64,000 nucleotides of DNA. Origin: an uncultured Parabacteroides sp. (GTDB taxonomy: Bacteria > Bacteroidota > Bacteroidia > Bacteroidales > Tannerellaceae). The stretch spans positions 1-64,000 of the forward strand of contig CALUZR010000004.1 in NCBI GenBank assembly GCA_944325335.1, in the 5' to 3' direction. Position numbers and translations under genes: made by a program. The notes beneath the pieces are model-generated. The model saw only the letters and a program-made list of their open reading frames with translations. It made no database searches and had not been told where the DNA came from. The stretch's first letter is position 1; each line of letters starts with the position of its first letter. Positions 36,648-45,427 of the stretch are shown in pieces.

Positions 36648-38192
36648 ATGGAAATTGTATTGCCACAACATACAGACCAAGCGGTAAGGCAGATTGAAAC
36701 GCGCACGTTGGTGGTTATCGGTACGAATGGCGCGGGGAAAAGCTCTTTCGGCCGGGATTTGTTGAAGCGTTACCCGGAGCGGGCACAGAACATTTCGGGA
36801 CTCCACGCCCTTTTCATGTCGAATCCATCGGACGACATGCATTGGATGCAACAACAAACCCTCTTGCAAGAGCAGCTTCTTTTGCCACGCATGACGGCTT
36901 ATGAACGACTTATCCTCCGTCTTCAGCATGAAGAATTCGAAGCGGCCGTAGACTATAAAGAAGCATGCAAGAAGAAAACCGGCCTGACGCCGCCCACCAC
37001 TAAGATCGACCTTATCCAAACGCTTTGGGAAGAGATGTTTCCACAAAGCCGCTTGGTGCGTAAATCAGGGTTCATCGAACTGACTTCCGCCTCGCGGGCT
37101 GGCGATTCTTATACGGCCGGACGCATGAGCGATAGCGAAAAGCTGGTGTTTTATCTGATTGGAGCCACGCTTTATGCCCCGCAAGAGGCTCTGCTTATCG
37201 TCGAAGAACCGGAGACGTTGCTCCACACTTCTATAAAGAACCTGCTTTGGGACAAGATCGAACAGCTTCGTCCCGATTGTTCGTTCGTTTACTTGACGCA
37301 CGACATCGACTTTGCGCTCTCGCGCCACGCCTCGAAACGGTTGTGGATTCGTTCCTACGATGCCGACCATCAATTGTGGGATTACGAACTGATTGAGAAC
37401 AATCGAAGCCTGCCCGAAGAACTTTATATGGAAATATTGGGAAGCCGAAAGCCGATCCTCTTTATCGAAGGGACAGAATCCAATAGCATCGACAATCGGC
37501 TCTACTCGCAAGTCTTTCCGGATTATTTGGTGAAACCCATGGGTGGTTGTCAGAAAGTGATTGAAACAACGAAGGCATTCAATGGATTGAAGGATTTCCA
37601 TACGCTCGAAAGCATGGGCATTGTCGATCGGGATCGACGGACAGAAGCCGAAATCGCGTACCTGAACGAACAGCATATCTACGTCCCGAGCGTAGCCGAA
37701 GTGGAGAATCTCCTCATGCTCGAAGCGGTCATCAAGACCGTAGCCGCACGCCTCATGAAGAAGCCGGACGCAATTTTCCAAACCGTAAAGCAAAACGTCG
37801 TCCGTCTCTTCGCCAAAGATTTGGAAGAGCAGGTCATCCTCCATGCCAAGCATCAAGTGAAGAAAAAACTGGAAATCGCTCTTAACGTCAAGATCCACTC
37901 TTTCGAGCAACTGAACGAGCGGGTGGAAGAGATCCACGAGCGCATCCAAACAGACGTCATCTATCACCATATCAAACAGACGTTCCAATCTTACATCGAC
38001 ACGGCAGACTACGAAAGTATCCTCCGCGTCTACAACCAAAAAGGAATGCTTCCGCAAAGCCGTCTCTGCCAATTGTGCGGAATCAGCACAAAAGAACATT
38101 ATTTAGAATTCATCCTTTCCATCCTGCAAGAGGGAAAAGAAGACGCCGAAATTATCCGAAAGGCCATCAAACGCTCGCTGGGAATGAAATAA
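36648..38192 (+). CDS. ATPase-Toprim fusion (OLD/PARIS-like, DUF4435)
   Basis: 514 residues. N-terminal ABC-type ATPase: Walker A G-T-N-G-A-G-K-S-S at 25-33, Walker B L-L-I-V-E-E-P-E-T-L-L-H ending near 191 (E186, E187). The C-terminal half begins L-F-I-E-G-T-E-S (E274) and has G-I-V-D-R-D-R-R (D327, D329): the E and D-x-D of a Toprim nuclease, in a DUF4435-type context. The same pair of activities forms OLD nucleases and the AriA/AriB proteins of the PARIS anti-phage system. Here both parts are in one compact protein. It stands alone between thrS and proS, without other defence genes, so a repair role is also open. Confidence 0.75.
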   Translation: MEIVLPQHTDQAVRQIETRTLVVIGTNGAGKSSFGRDLLKRYPERAQNISGLHALFMSNPSDDMHWMQQQTLLQEQLLLPRMTAYERLILRLQHEEFEAAVDYKEACKKKTGLTPPTTKIDLIQTLWEEMFPQSRLVRKSGFIELTSASRAGDSYTAGRMSDSEKLVFYLIGATLYAPQEALLIVEEPETLLHTSIKNLLWDKIEQLRPDCSFVYLTHDIDFALSRHASKRLWIRSYDADHQLWDYELIENNRSLPEELYMEILGSRKPILFIEGTESNSIDNRLYSQVFPDYLVKPMGGCQKVIETTKAFNGLKDFHTLESMGIVDRDRRTEAEIAYLNEQHIYVPSVAEVENLLMLEAVIKTVAARLMKKPDAIFQTVKQNVVRLFAKDLEEQVILHAKHQVKKKLEIALNVKIHSFEQLNERVEEIHERIQTDVIYHHIKQTFQSYIDTADYESILRVYNQKGMLPQSRLCQLCGISTKEHYLEFILSILQEGKEDAEIIRKAIKRSLGMK

Positions 38193-38194
38193 AA

Positions 38195-38222
38195 AAGGTC
38201 GAAACCTCACGGCTGCGACCTT
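38195..38222 (-). terminator. Terminator of proS
   Basis: AAGGTCG (38195-38201) pairs with CGACCTT (38216-38222); on the minus strand the stem is followed by TTTTTATTT. It lies between the convergent ATPase gene and proS stops. Confidence 0.7.
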
Positions 38223-38260
38223 CCACAGATAAACATATAATAAATAAAACTTATGAAGTA

Positions 38261-39742
38261 TCAATATGCACGAGCAAAGAGAACGCGGCGCGCCGAAGGT
38301 TTGCCTGTCACCATGCACTGTCCCGGCGTCATATCGCCATCGAGTGGAAGACAACGGATCGTCGCCTTAGTCTCGTTCTTGATGCGCTCTTCTGTCTCTG
38401 GCGTGCCATCCCAGTGAGCCATGATGAAATAACCCTGTTCGATTTTCTCCTTGAATTCGTCGTAGGTATCGACCGTGATAGTACGTTCTTCGCGACGCTT
38501 CAATGCCTTCTGGAAGATATTGTTCTGGATATCTTCGAGGAGATCTTGTACGCGAGCTTCGATGCCTTCAACGGGAACCGTCTCTTTCTCCAACGTATCG
38601 CGGCGCATCACTTCGATAGTACCATTCTCCATATCGCGTGCTCCCATGGCGAGGCGAACAGGTACGCCTTTGAGCTCATAGTTGGCAAACTTCCAACCCG
38701 GCTTGCGATTGTCCGCGTCGTCAAACTTCACTGATATGCCCATCTTCTTCAGCTTATCCACTATGCCGCTTACCTTCTGACGTATTTGTTCCAATTGTTC
38801 CATGCTCTTATAGATAGGAATAATAACTACCTGAAGAGGTGCCAAATGAGGCGGAAGAACAAGTCCGTTATCATCCGAGTGAGACATAATCAAAGCGCCT
38901 ATCAAGCGTGTAGAAACACCCCACGACGTAGCCCAAGCATAATCCGTCTTTCCATCTTTGTCTACAAACGTCACGTCAAAAGCCTTACCGAAATTTTGCC
39001 CTAAGAAATGAGATGTTCCCGCCTGGAGAGCCTTACCATCTTGCATCATCGCCTCGATTGTATACGTATCAAGCGCACCGGCGAAACGTTCGCTCTCGGA
39101 CTTCACACCACGGATAACTGGCATGGCCATGTACTTTTCAGCAAAGTCGGCATAAACACCTTGCATTTTCTTTGCTTCTACTTCTGCCTCTTCACGCGTA
39201 GCATGGGCAGTGTGTCCTTCTTGCCAGAGGAATTCGGCGGTACGAAGGAACAGACGTGTACGCATTTCCCAGCGCATCACATTTGCCCACTGATTACAAA
39301 GCACTGGCAAGTCGCGGTAAGAGTGAATCCAATTGCGATATGTATTCCAAATAATGGTTTCTGAAGTCGGACGGATGATAAGCTCTTCTTCCAGCTTGGC
39401 TTCCGGATCTACTACGACACCCGTGCCATCGTGGTTCGTTTTCAAACGGTAATGCGTCACCACAGCGCATTCTTTAGCAAAGCCTTCGACATGCTCTGCC
39501 TCCTTACTTAGGAAAGACTTCGGGATAAGCAGCGGGAAGTAGGCGTTCACATGACCGGTTTCCTTAAACTTGCTATCCAAAATGTGCTGCATTTTTTCCC
39601 AGATTGCATAGCCATAAGGCTTAATCACCATACAACCACGCACGGCCGAGTTCTCTGCGAGGTCCGCTTTAATTACTAAATCCTGATACCACTGGGAGTA
39701 GTTTTCACTCCTCGGGGTAAGCTCTTTCAGTTCTTTTGCCAT
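38261..39742 (-). CDS. proS: Prolyl-tRNA synthetase, eukaryote/archaeal type
   Basis: 493 residues. Class II core with R-P-T-S-E-T (motif 2 region), [20 protein letters not shown], and a C-terminal extension ending in ...F-A-R-A-Y, the closing Tyr typical of the short type. There is no bacterial editing insertion (YbaK-like) domain. It charges tRNA-Pro. A good promoter lies at 39800-39829. Confidence 0.96.
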   Translation of the reverse strand: MAKELKELTPRSENYSQWYQDLVIKADLAENSAVRGCMVIKPYGYAIWEKMQHILDSKFKETGHVNAYFPLLIPKSFLSKEAEHVEGFAKECAVVTHYRLKTNHDGTGVVVDPEAKLEEELIIRPTSETIIWNTYRNWIHSYRDLPVLCNQWANVMRWEMRTRLFLRTAEFLWQEGHTAHATREEAEVEAKKMQGVYADFAEKYMAMPVIRGVKSESERFAGALDTYTIEAMMQDGKALQAGTSHFLGQNFGKAFDVTFVDKDGKTDYAWATSWGVSTRLIGALIMSHSDDNGLVLPPHLAPLQVVIIPIYKSMEQLEQIRQKVSGIVDKLKKMGISVKFDDADNRKPGWKFANYELKGVPVRLAMGARDMENGTIEVMRRDTLEKETVPVEGIEARVQDLLEDIQNNIFQKALKRREERTITVDTYDEFKEKIEQGYFIMAHWDGTPETEERIKNETKATIRCLPLDGDMTPGQCMVTGKPSARRVLFARAY

Positions 39743-39799
39743 ATATAATTATGTTATAGTTTATATTCTTATTTGTATCATTTTCCTCTTTCTGGGGTG

Positions 39800-39829
39800 C
39801 AAAGGTACGAATTTTAAGCAGACATCAAA
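39800..39829 (-). promoter_or_regulatory. Promoter of proS
   Basis: On the minus strand: TTTG at 39826-39829, 18 nt, TACCTTTG at 39800-39807. The -33 box overlaps the stop region of the upstream barrel gene. Confidence 0.6.
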
Positions 39830-41105
39830 AGGCTTCTGTCATATTCATGTAGAAAGAGATGCCCTTGTTATCGGGATCCTTACCGAAATCAAGGCGGAAA
39901 TTCTTCCCCGGTTGGATTTGGAAACGGATGCCAACACCGTAGTTAAGCTTCCATTTGTTCCAATCCACAAGAGGGGCATTACCGATGGTACCGGTTCCGA
40001 CCCATGCAACAAATCCACATTTCGCCCAGAAGTTTCCACTCCGGTATTGGGCAGGGCTGCCAAACATGTGACGGTATTCCACAATCGCATACGCCATCGA
40101 CTTATCGCGGTACTGCCCAATGTAGTAACCGCGGAGGTCGAAAGGCGAACCGAAAGAAGGAAGCTCCGAATAAGGCACATCGCCAACACTCATCTGTGTA
40201 CGGGCTACCCATGCCAACGTACTCCGTGGACGGAACACGTTCTTAAATTGGCGATATTCCAGTTCAAACATCTCGTAATTGTAAGCTCCACCCAAGTATT
40301 TGCCATACACCTTCGCCATGGCACTGAGGAGCAAGCCACGCGTAGGAGTCGCCACATCGTCGCGCGTATCGTATTGCAACAGACCGCCGACACCTACATT
40401 CAAGTACTTAGGCTTGAACTTCTGGAAATAAGCATCTGCCGCCATCACGGGATTAATATCCATCGCCTTGGTATAGTTCAAATCGAGGAGCGTCCCTGCG
40501 AAAAGGCTTGGTTTCACTTCCCAGACGAAGCGAGGATATAATTGGAAATAGGTACGATGGTATTTTGTAGTCGAGTCGCCACGCTCGACATGTTCAATCG
40601 ATTCATAACCTTTGCCATAGTAGTGGCTCGGTTCGTTGCGGAAACTATAATTCAGGTAAATACGGAAGTGGTTCTCCTTGAAGAAAAGGGTACCCGCTCC
40701 AGCCACGACAATGGTTCCGTTTAGCGACAGATTCACACCTGCCGGAATAAAGGAGCGCTTCGTAATGGTGTCATTCTTGTGGAAACGGAAACTCGCCAGA
40801 ACCGCTCCTCCTACACCAAAGGATGCTTCAGGCGTATAAGAAGGACCGCCCAGGACAGACCACCATACATCCTTCGTAGCCCGAATCGAATCCTTCCGCA
40901 TCTGCTTATAATAACGACGCATTTGCTTCTCCGTCATAGGCTTTCCGTCTATCATCAACGTCTGCTTGGGAAGCGTATCCTGCGAAAGCACGACTGAATC
41001 TGCCGGATGCTCTTGTGCCAAGACAGGCGAGCTTATCCACCCGCCTGTCATGATGAGGAGACCCGCTCCTATTTGTTTCCACATGTATTTCATCATTTTA
41101 ATCAT
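39825..41105 (-). CDS. Omp85-type outer-membrane barrel protein
   Basis: 426 residues. Signal peptide about 1-30 (ends V-L-A-Q). After a short periplasmic linker (no POTRA domains seen) comes a barrel of about 330 residues with the surface-antigen (D15) pattern, including D-T-R-D-D-V-A-T-P-T-R-G and L-R-G-Y near the end, and a C-terminal Phe. Related to BamA/TamA barrels but too short for an assembly factor; a role in export of a surface protein or in lipid handling is open. The start overlaps the GH20 stop by 8 nt (ATGATTAA), so the two are translated together. In-frame ATGs at 41096 and 41093 are alternatives. Confidence 0.82.
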   Translation of the reverse strand: MIKMMKYMWKQIGAGLLIMTGGWISSPVLAQEHPADSVVLSQDTLPKQTLMIDGKPMTEKQMRRYYKQMRKDSIRATKDVWWSVLGGPSYTPEASFGVGGAVLASFRFHKNDTITKRSFIPAGVNLSLNGTIVVAGAGTLFFKENHFRIYLNYSFRNEPSHYYGKGYESIEHVERGDSTTKYHRTYFQLYPRFVWEVKPSLFAGTLLDLNYTKAMDINPVMAADAYFQKFKPKYLNVGVGGLLQYDTRDDVATPTRGLLLSAMAKVYGKYLGGAYNYEMFELEYRQFKNVFRPRSTLAWVARTQMSVGDVPYSELPSFGSPFDLRGYYIGQYRDKSMAYAIVEYRHMFGSPAQYRSGNFWAKCGFVAWVGTGTIGNAPLVDWNKWKLNYGVGIRFQIQPGKNFRLDFGKDPDNKGISFYMNMTEAF

Positions 41106-42765
41106 GATACAACACCGAATCGACTGGAAGTTCTACAATCGTGGTGTCGTGGATATCTTCCCGGTAATGATATCCGCGTACGGTATATTTTTCCAACATC
41201 GCCGGCAAACGGTTCTTGAAGCTTTCGAAGTCTTTCTTGTCCGGCTCCGTCCATTGAATCTCTGAAAGGGCCGCCATGCGGGGCAAGAGTTGGTTTTCCA
41301 TCTTGAGGCTATCTTTCGTCCATTCCGTCCAAAGGCAACCCTGCACACCAATCACGTATTTCTGCTCGTCTGGCGTCAACTCGGCTGGAACAGGCTCGAA
41401 GCAATAGACGCGTTTCACACTATTGACTCCCGGAATCTTATTCCAACGCGGATTGCTAAAGTAAAGATACTGAATAGGTGCCATGATAACCGGATGATGT
41501 TGCCGTGCGGCCGCGATGCCCCCTTCGGTACCTCGCCACGAAACGACCGTCGCATTCGGTGTCAATCCACCTTCTAATATCTCATCCCATCCCAATATCT
41601 GCCGACCATGCTCGTTTACGAACTTTTCAACCTCACCCATGAAGTAGGTCTGGAGCTGGTTCTCTTTCGTATGTTCAGGCGTCTCCTTTATGCCCAGTTC
41701 GCGAATCTTCGCCTGGCACTTCGGACATTCCCGCCAACGCTTCTTCGGGCATTCGTCTCCGCCAATATGGATATAGGGCGAAGGGAAGATTTCCATTATC
41801 TCCTCCAATACATCTTTGGCAAATTGCAAAGTCTCCGGATTACCCGCACAAAGTACCTCCTTGTGAACGCCAAAACGTCCCGGTATCGTATAAGGGCCTC
41901 CCGTACAACCCAGTTCGGGATAAGATGCAAGCGCCGCCATCATGTGTCCCGGCATGTCTATTTCCGGAATGACCGTGATAAAGCGTTCGGCCGCATAGCG
42001 TACAATCTCCCGCGCTTCGTCTTGCGTATAAAATCCGCTATGGGGAATACCGTCATACTCACGCGTCACAGGGTCGATAAGGGTTGAATCACGTACGGAA
42101 CCAATCTCCGTCAGCTTCGGATATTTCTTTATCTCGATACGCCAACCTTGGTCCTCCGTCAGGTGCCAATGGAAATAATTGATGTTGTGCATCGCCATCA
42201 GGTCGATCATCTCTTTCAAATAAGAGACGGGGAAATAATGCCGGCCTACATCAATCATAAAACCACGATACGGGAAACGAGGCGCATCGTCTATCAAACC
42301 GGCAGGCAAGGCGGCCACCTTCTCCGTTCCTTTTACGATGGGCAACGCCTTGTACAACGTCTGCACGCCATAGAACACGCCTACTTCGCTCCCGCCTTCT
42401 ATCAGAACTCGGTTTTCGGCTACGTCCATCCGGTAAGCCTCTTTCCCTTTGGCATTCTCAGAGACAGAAAGGGAGATCACGTTCGACGAAGGGCATTCGT
42501 CAACGACCTCCATCTCGATGCCCGTCAGCTCTTTCACATACGAGACGACGAAATGCGCCGTGCGTACCAATACCTCATTGTCTGGCTGGCAATAGACTAC
42601 GGTCCGCGCATTAATTACAAACGGTTTCTCCGTCATGGGCTGAAATACCTCTTGGGGCAAAGGGATTACTTTCAGGTTTCCTACTTCCACGGTGGGAGAC
42701 GAGCAGCCTGTCAAGACAAGTAAAAAGGCCGCTCCGGCAAATTGACGTAATCGAGTTTTCATCAT
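41098..42765 (-). CDS. Beta-N-acetylhexosaminidase, GH20 lipoprotein
   Basis: 555 residues. Lipobox L-T-G-C at 18-21. GH20b N-domain (about 30-155), then the barrel with Y-R-G-F-M-I-D-V-G-R-H, H-W-H-L-T-E-D-Q-G-W, and the catalytic pair D337-E338 in H-I-G-G-D-E-C-P. It removes terminal GlcNAc or GalNAc by substrate-assisted catalysis, anchored in the outer membrane or periplasm. It is coupled to the barrel gene. Promoter -7 element at 42782. Confidence 0.94.
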   Translation of the reverse strand: MMKTRLRQFAGAAFLLVLTGCSSPTVEVGNLKVIPLPQEVFQPMTEKPFVINARTVVYCQPDNEVLVRTAHFVVSYVKELTGIEMEVVDECPSSNVISLSVSENAKGKEAYRMDVAENRVLIEGGSEVGVFYGVQTLYKALPIVKGTEKVAALPAGLIDDAPRFPYRGFMIDVGRHYFPVSYLKEMIDLMAMHNINYFHWHLTEDQGWRIEIKKYPKLTEIGSVRDSTLIDPVTREYDGIPHSGFYTQDEAREIVRYAAERFITVIPEIDMPGHMMAALASYPELGCTGGPYTIPGRFGVHKEVLCAGNPETLQFAKDVLEEIMEIFPSPYIHIGGDECPKKRWRECPKCQAKIRELGIKETPEHTKENQLQTYFMGEVEKFVNEHGRQILGWDEILEGGLTPNATVVSWRGTEGGIAAARQHHPVIMAPIQYLYFSNPRWNKIPGVNSVKRVYCFEPVPAELTPDEQKYVIGVQGCLWTEWTKDSLKMENQLLPRMAALSEIQWTEPDKKDFESFKNRLPAMLEKYTVRGYHYREDIHDTTIVELPVDSVLYHD

Positions 42766-42781
42766 ATTTTCAACTTTTTGA

Positions 42782-42789
42782 CAAAGATA
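42782..42789 (-). promoter_or_regulatory. -7 element of the GH20 gene
   Basis: CAAAGATA reads TATCTTTG on the minus strand, 16 nt before the ATG. No matching -33 box is seen. Confidence 0.45.
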
Positions 42790-42885
42790 CGACTTTTTCC
42801 CCTATCTACCTACGAAATAAATCAATATATCCCAAGAAAACTTCCTTAGCTCCGAGGAAAAGTTGGAAACATCCCAGCTATTCTC

Positions 42886-42948
42886 TATCTTTAGGCTAAA
42901 GATACATATCTGCAGCTTAAAGATACGTATCTGCAACCTAAAGATAGA
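42886..42948. repeat. Array G: three 21-bp palindromic repeats
   Basis: Palindromes start at 42886 (TATCTTTAGGCTAAAGATA), 42907 (TATCTGCAGCTTAAAGATA) and 42928 (TATCTGCAACCTAAAGATA), exactly 21 bp apart. The first is the same as the palindrome at 36515 except for its central base. They lie between the GH20 promoter and the terminator of the GH92 gene. The rest of this 340-nt gap holds short TTCC/GGAA dyads without a clear period. Confidence 0.75.
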
Positions 42949-43030
42949 GATTTTCCCGTACCTTTCGACTTTTTCGACCGGCTTCTCTAAGTTTTCTTCG
43001 GACGAAACGATTTTCTTCTTGGGCTGAAGG

Positions 43031-43082
43031 AAAAAAGAAACCGGATATCCCTTGCCTCGCGCAGAGGAGAAGGAATATCCGG
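43031..43082 (-). terminator. Terminator of the GH92 pair
   Basis: CCGGATAT plus CCTT pairs with AAGG plus ATATCCGG, with one mismatch; on the minus strand it runs into TTTCTTTTTT. Confidence 0.8.
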
Positions 43083-43105
43083 CTGGGATTAAAATCAGGA
43101 TGCGT

Positions 43106-45412
43106 TTAAGGCATCGGAGCGGCCGAAGGAGGCGGAACGGCTACGCCCCACGCCTTGTTGGCACGCGCACCCATTTCGAATTCAAGCACGCCACCATTCT
43201 GGATGTCTTCGTGCGTGAACCAAGCCTGGTCGAGCGGCTTCCCGTTCAGGCGGGCTGATTGGATGTATTTGTTTTCGTCCGAAGCATTGTTTGCCCGGAT
43301 TTCAAACGTCTTGCCATTGCTCAACGTCATCTTTACATGCGAGAAGACCGGGCTTCCGATGTTGTACGAAGGCATTCCCGGCGTAACGGGATAGAAGCCC
43401 ATCTGACTGAATACGACGAAGGAAGCCAAACCGCCACCATCCTCGTCGCCCGGCACGCCCATCAGGTCGTTGCGGAACCATTGGTCGAGCAACGTACGGA
43501 CGCGCTTTTGCGTCATCCAAGGCTTGCCGGCATAATTATACAAGTAAGGAATGTGCATCGAAGGTTCGTTTGCCATCGAGAACATGCCCACATTGCCCGT
43601 ATGGTCGGGCAGGAAGGAATAGAATTGCCACTTCGACATGCCCAACGGCGTATTGAACATCGAATCCAACGCCGCGGTAAAGATCTCGTTCCCGCCTATG
43701 AGGGAAATCAGATCCGCCACATTGTGCTGCACGTCCCAACGATAGATATAACCATTGTTCTCATCGTAGTAATCCCGTGCGCCCAGGCCGCCATCGTAGC
43801 GATAGTCCATCGGGGTGATGAACTTGCCATCCTTATCCTTCGGGTGGAAGAAACGCGTCTCCGGGTTAAAGAGGTTGCGGTAGTTGTAAGAACATTTCAG
43901 GTAATGGGTTGCCTCATCATTTTTACCCAGTTCTTGCGCAATCTGGCTAAGGCACCATTGATCGTAAGCCGTACCTAAAGTAACCGCCACGGGCTGACGT
44001 TTTTCCCATATAGAGACATTCGGCACCGTTTCCTTCTCACCCGGACGAAGCGCAGGAATATAACCATGCTCCTTATAGAAATCGTCCAGCCATCCGGCAG
44101 GTTTCGCCGACCAAGGAATCAACGTCTTCTCTTCGATGCCTGCACGGCAAGCCTCGTAAGCTTTCTCCAAATCGAAGCCACGCACTCCCTTACGGTACGC
44201 GTCGATAACGGCCGCTACGCCATGGTTCGAGTTCATGCGGCGCGAATCGCCCGTAATCTCGGGGAACGTAGGCATCCAATTGGTCCCCATCTGCTCGGCC
44301 ATAAGGAGATAAGATTGGATGATATTACCTTCCAGCTCGGTCTCGATCATCGAACGGAGCGGATGGGTTGCCCGGTACGTATCCCAAATCCAATCGTCTA
44401 CGTAGAAAGGACGGCCCTCATCGTCGTGCACCTTTCCATCGTAGGCACTGTAATAGCGCCCATCCTCGCTAATGCAAATAGGACGCTCGTAGCAACGGTA
44501 GAGAGAGGTATAGAAGATCGTCTTGTCGTCCTCGCTTCCGCCTTCGATCTCGATCTTGCCCAAGGTCTGGTTCCATGCCTCTTTGGCGGCTTTAGCTACG
44601 ACGTTCACATCATAGGCAGCTATCTCACGTTGGAGATTCTTCTTAGCCTGCTCCACATCGATATAAGAGATGCCATAGCGGACGCCCACTTTCCCTACCT
44701 GGGCCGGGAAAGCCAAAGCGATGGCGGCATTCTCTCCTTCGGCCTTCTGGGTCGTTTGGATTGCGCCGTTTGCCAATGTACCTGCTTTATCCGGCGTTTT
44801 ATCTACCTCGGCATAGAGATAGACTTTGGTCTTGTTGTCGATGTATTGATATCCACTTACGGCATTGCCTTCTGCTTGCATTGCGCCTTTGCGGGAATTG
44901 AATACCAAATAAGCAGGTGCGTCTTGTCTTTCGAAAGTCAAGCTATAGACCGCACTCTGGCGCGAAGGAGCGAAATCAACTTCTACGTTCGCTTCATCCA
45001 AATAGACTTGATAGCGGTAAGGCGCGAGTTTCTCTTGGTCGTAACTTAATGGAATGATGGGAAGCAATTCCTTCTCCGCACCTTGGTAGGGGCTGAGGTT
45101 GAATGCGGAGCTTCCCCGGTGACTTGTGACAATCAAGGGTAATCCGCCTAAACGGTCACCGGTAAAGTCGGCCCGCTCCGGATAAACGCGCATCATGCTA
45201 TTGGGCAAATGGATGGTCGGATAAGTCGGGACCAACAAATGACTGATATTCCCGATATAAGGATTGACATATTCAATGGGCGACAAAGTCTGCACTTGCG
45301 TATCCGTACTCGGCATACAGGATGTCAGCAAGAAAGAAGAGACACAAATCGCACAAATGGATCTTATTTTCGTATTCATCGACTCTATTTTCGTTTTCAT
45401 CGCTTTATACAT
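43106..45412 (-). CDS. GH92 alpha-mannosidase, lipoprotein
   Basis: 768 residues; the in-frame ATG at position 12 is a likelier start because it places the lipobox L-L-T-S-C at the usual distance. GH92 N-domain (to about 270) and (alpha/alpha)6 barrel. Signature segments: W-D-T-Y-R-A-T-H-P-L, E-I-T-G-D-S-R-R-M-N-S-N-H, and the calcium/catalytic loop G-D-E-D-G-G followed by G-F-Y-P-V-T-P-G. GH92 enzymes are calcium-dependent exo-mannosidases that trim N-glycans or yeast mannan. The loop has G-D-E-D-G-G where many members, such as its neighbour, have G-D-E-D-N-G-Q, so specificity may differ. It follows the second GH92 gene by 15 nt. Confidence 0.9.
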   Translation of the reverse strand: MYKAMKTKIESMNTKIRSICAICVSSFLLTSCMPSTDTQVQTLSPIEYVNPYIGNISHLLVPTYPTIHLPNSMMRVYPERADFTGDRLGGLPLIVTSHRGSSAFNLSPYQGAEKELLPIIPLSYDQEKLAPYRYQVYLDEANVEVDFAPSRQSAVYSLTFERQDAPAYLVFNSRKGAMQAEGNAVSGYQYIDNKTKVYLYAEVDKTPDKAGTLANGAIQTTQKAEGENAAIALAFPAQVGKVGVRYGISYIDVEQAKKNLQREIAAYDVNVVAKAAKEAWNQTLGKIEIEGGSEDDKTIFYTSLYRCYERPICISEDGRYYSAYDGKVHDDEGRPFYVDDWIWDTYRATHPLRSMIETELEGNIIQSYLLMAEQMGTNWMPTFPEITGDSRRMNSNHGVAAVIDAYRKGVRGFDLEKAYEACRAGIEEKTLIPWSAKPAGWLDDFYKEHGYIPALRPGEKETVPNVSIWEKRQPVAVTLGTAYDQWCLSQIAQELGKNDEATHYLKCSYNYRNLFNPETRFFHPKDKDGKFITPMDYRYDGGLGARDYYDENNGYIYRWDVQHNVADLISLIGGNEIFTAALDSMFNTPLGMSKWQFYSFLPDHTGNVGMFSMANEPSMHIPYLYNYAGKPWMTQKRVRTLLDQWFRNDLMGVPGDEDGGGLASFVVFSQMGFYPVTPGMPSYNIGSPVFSHVKMTLSNGKTFEIRANNASDENKYIQSARLNGKPLDQAWFTHEDIQNGGVLEFEMGARANKAWGVAVPPPSAAPMP

Positions 45413-45427
45413 TATATTATATAGGCA

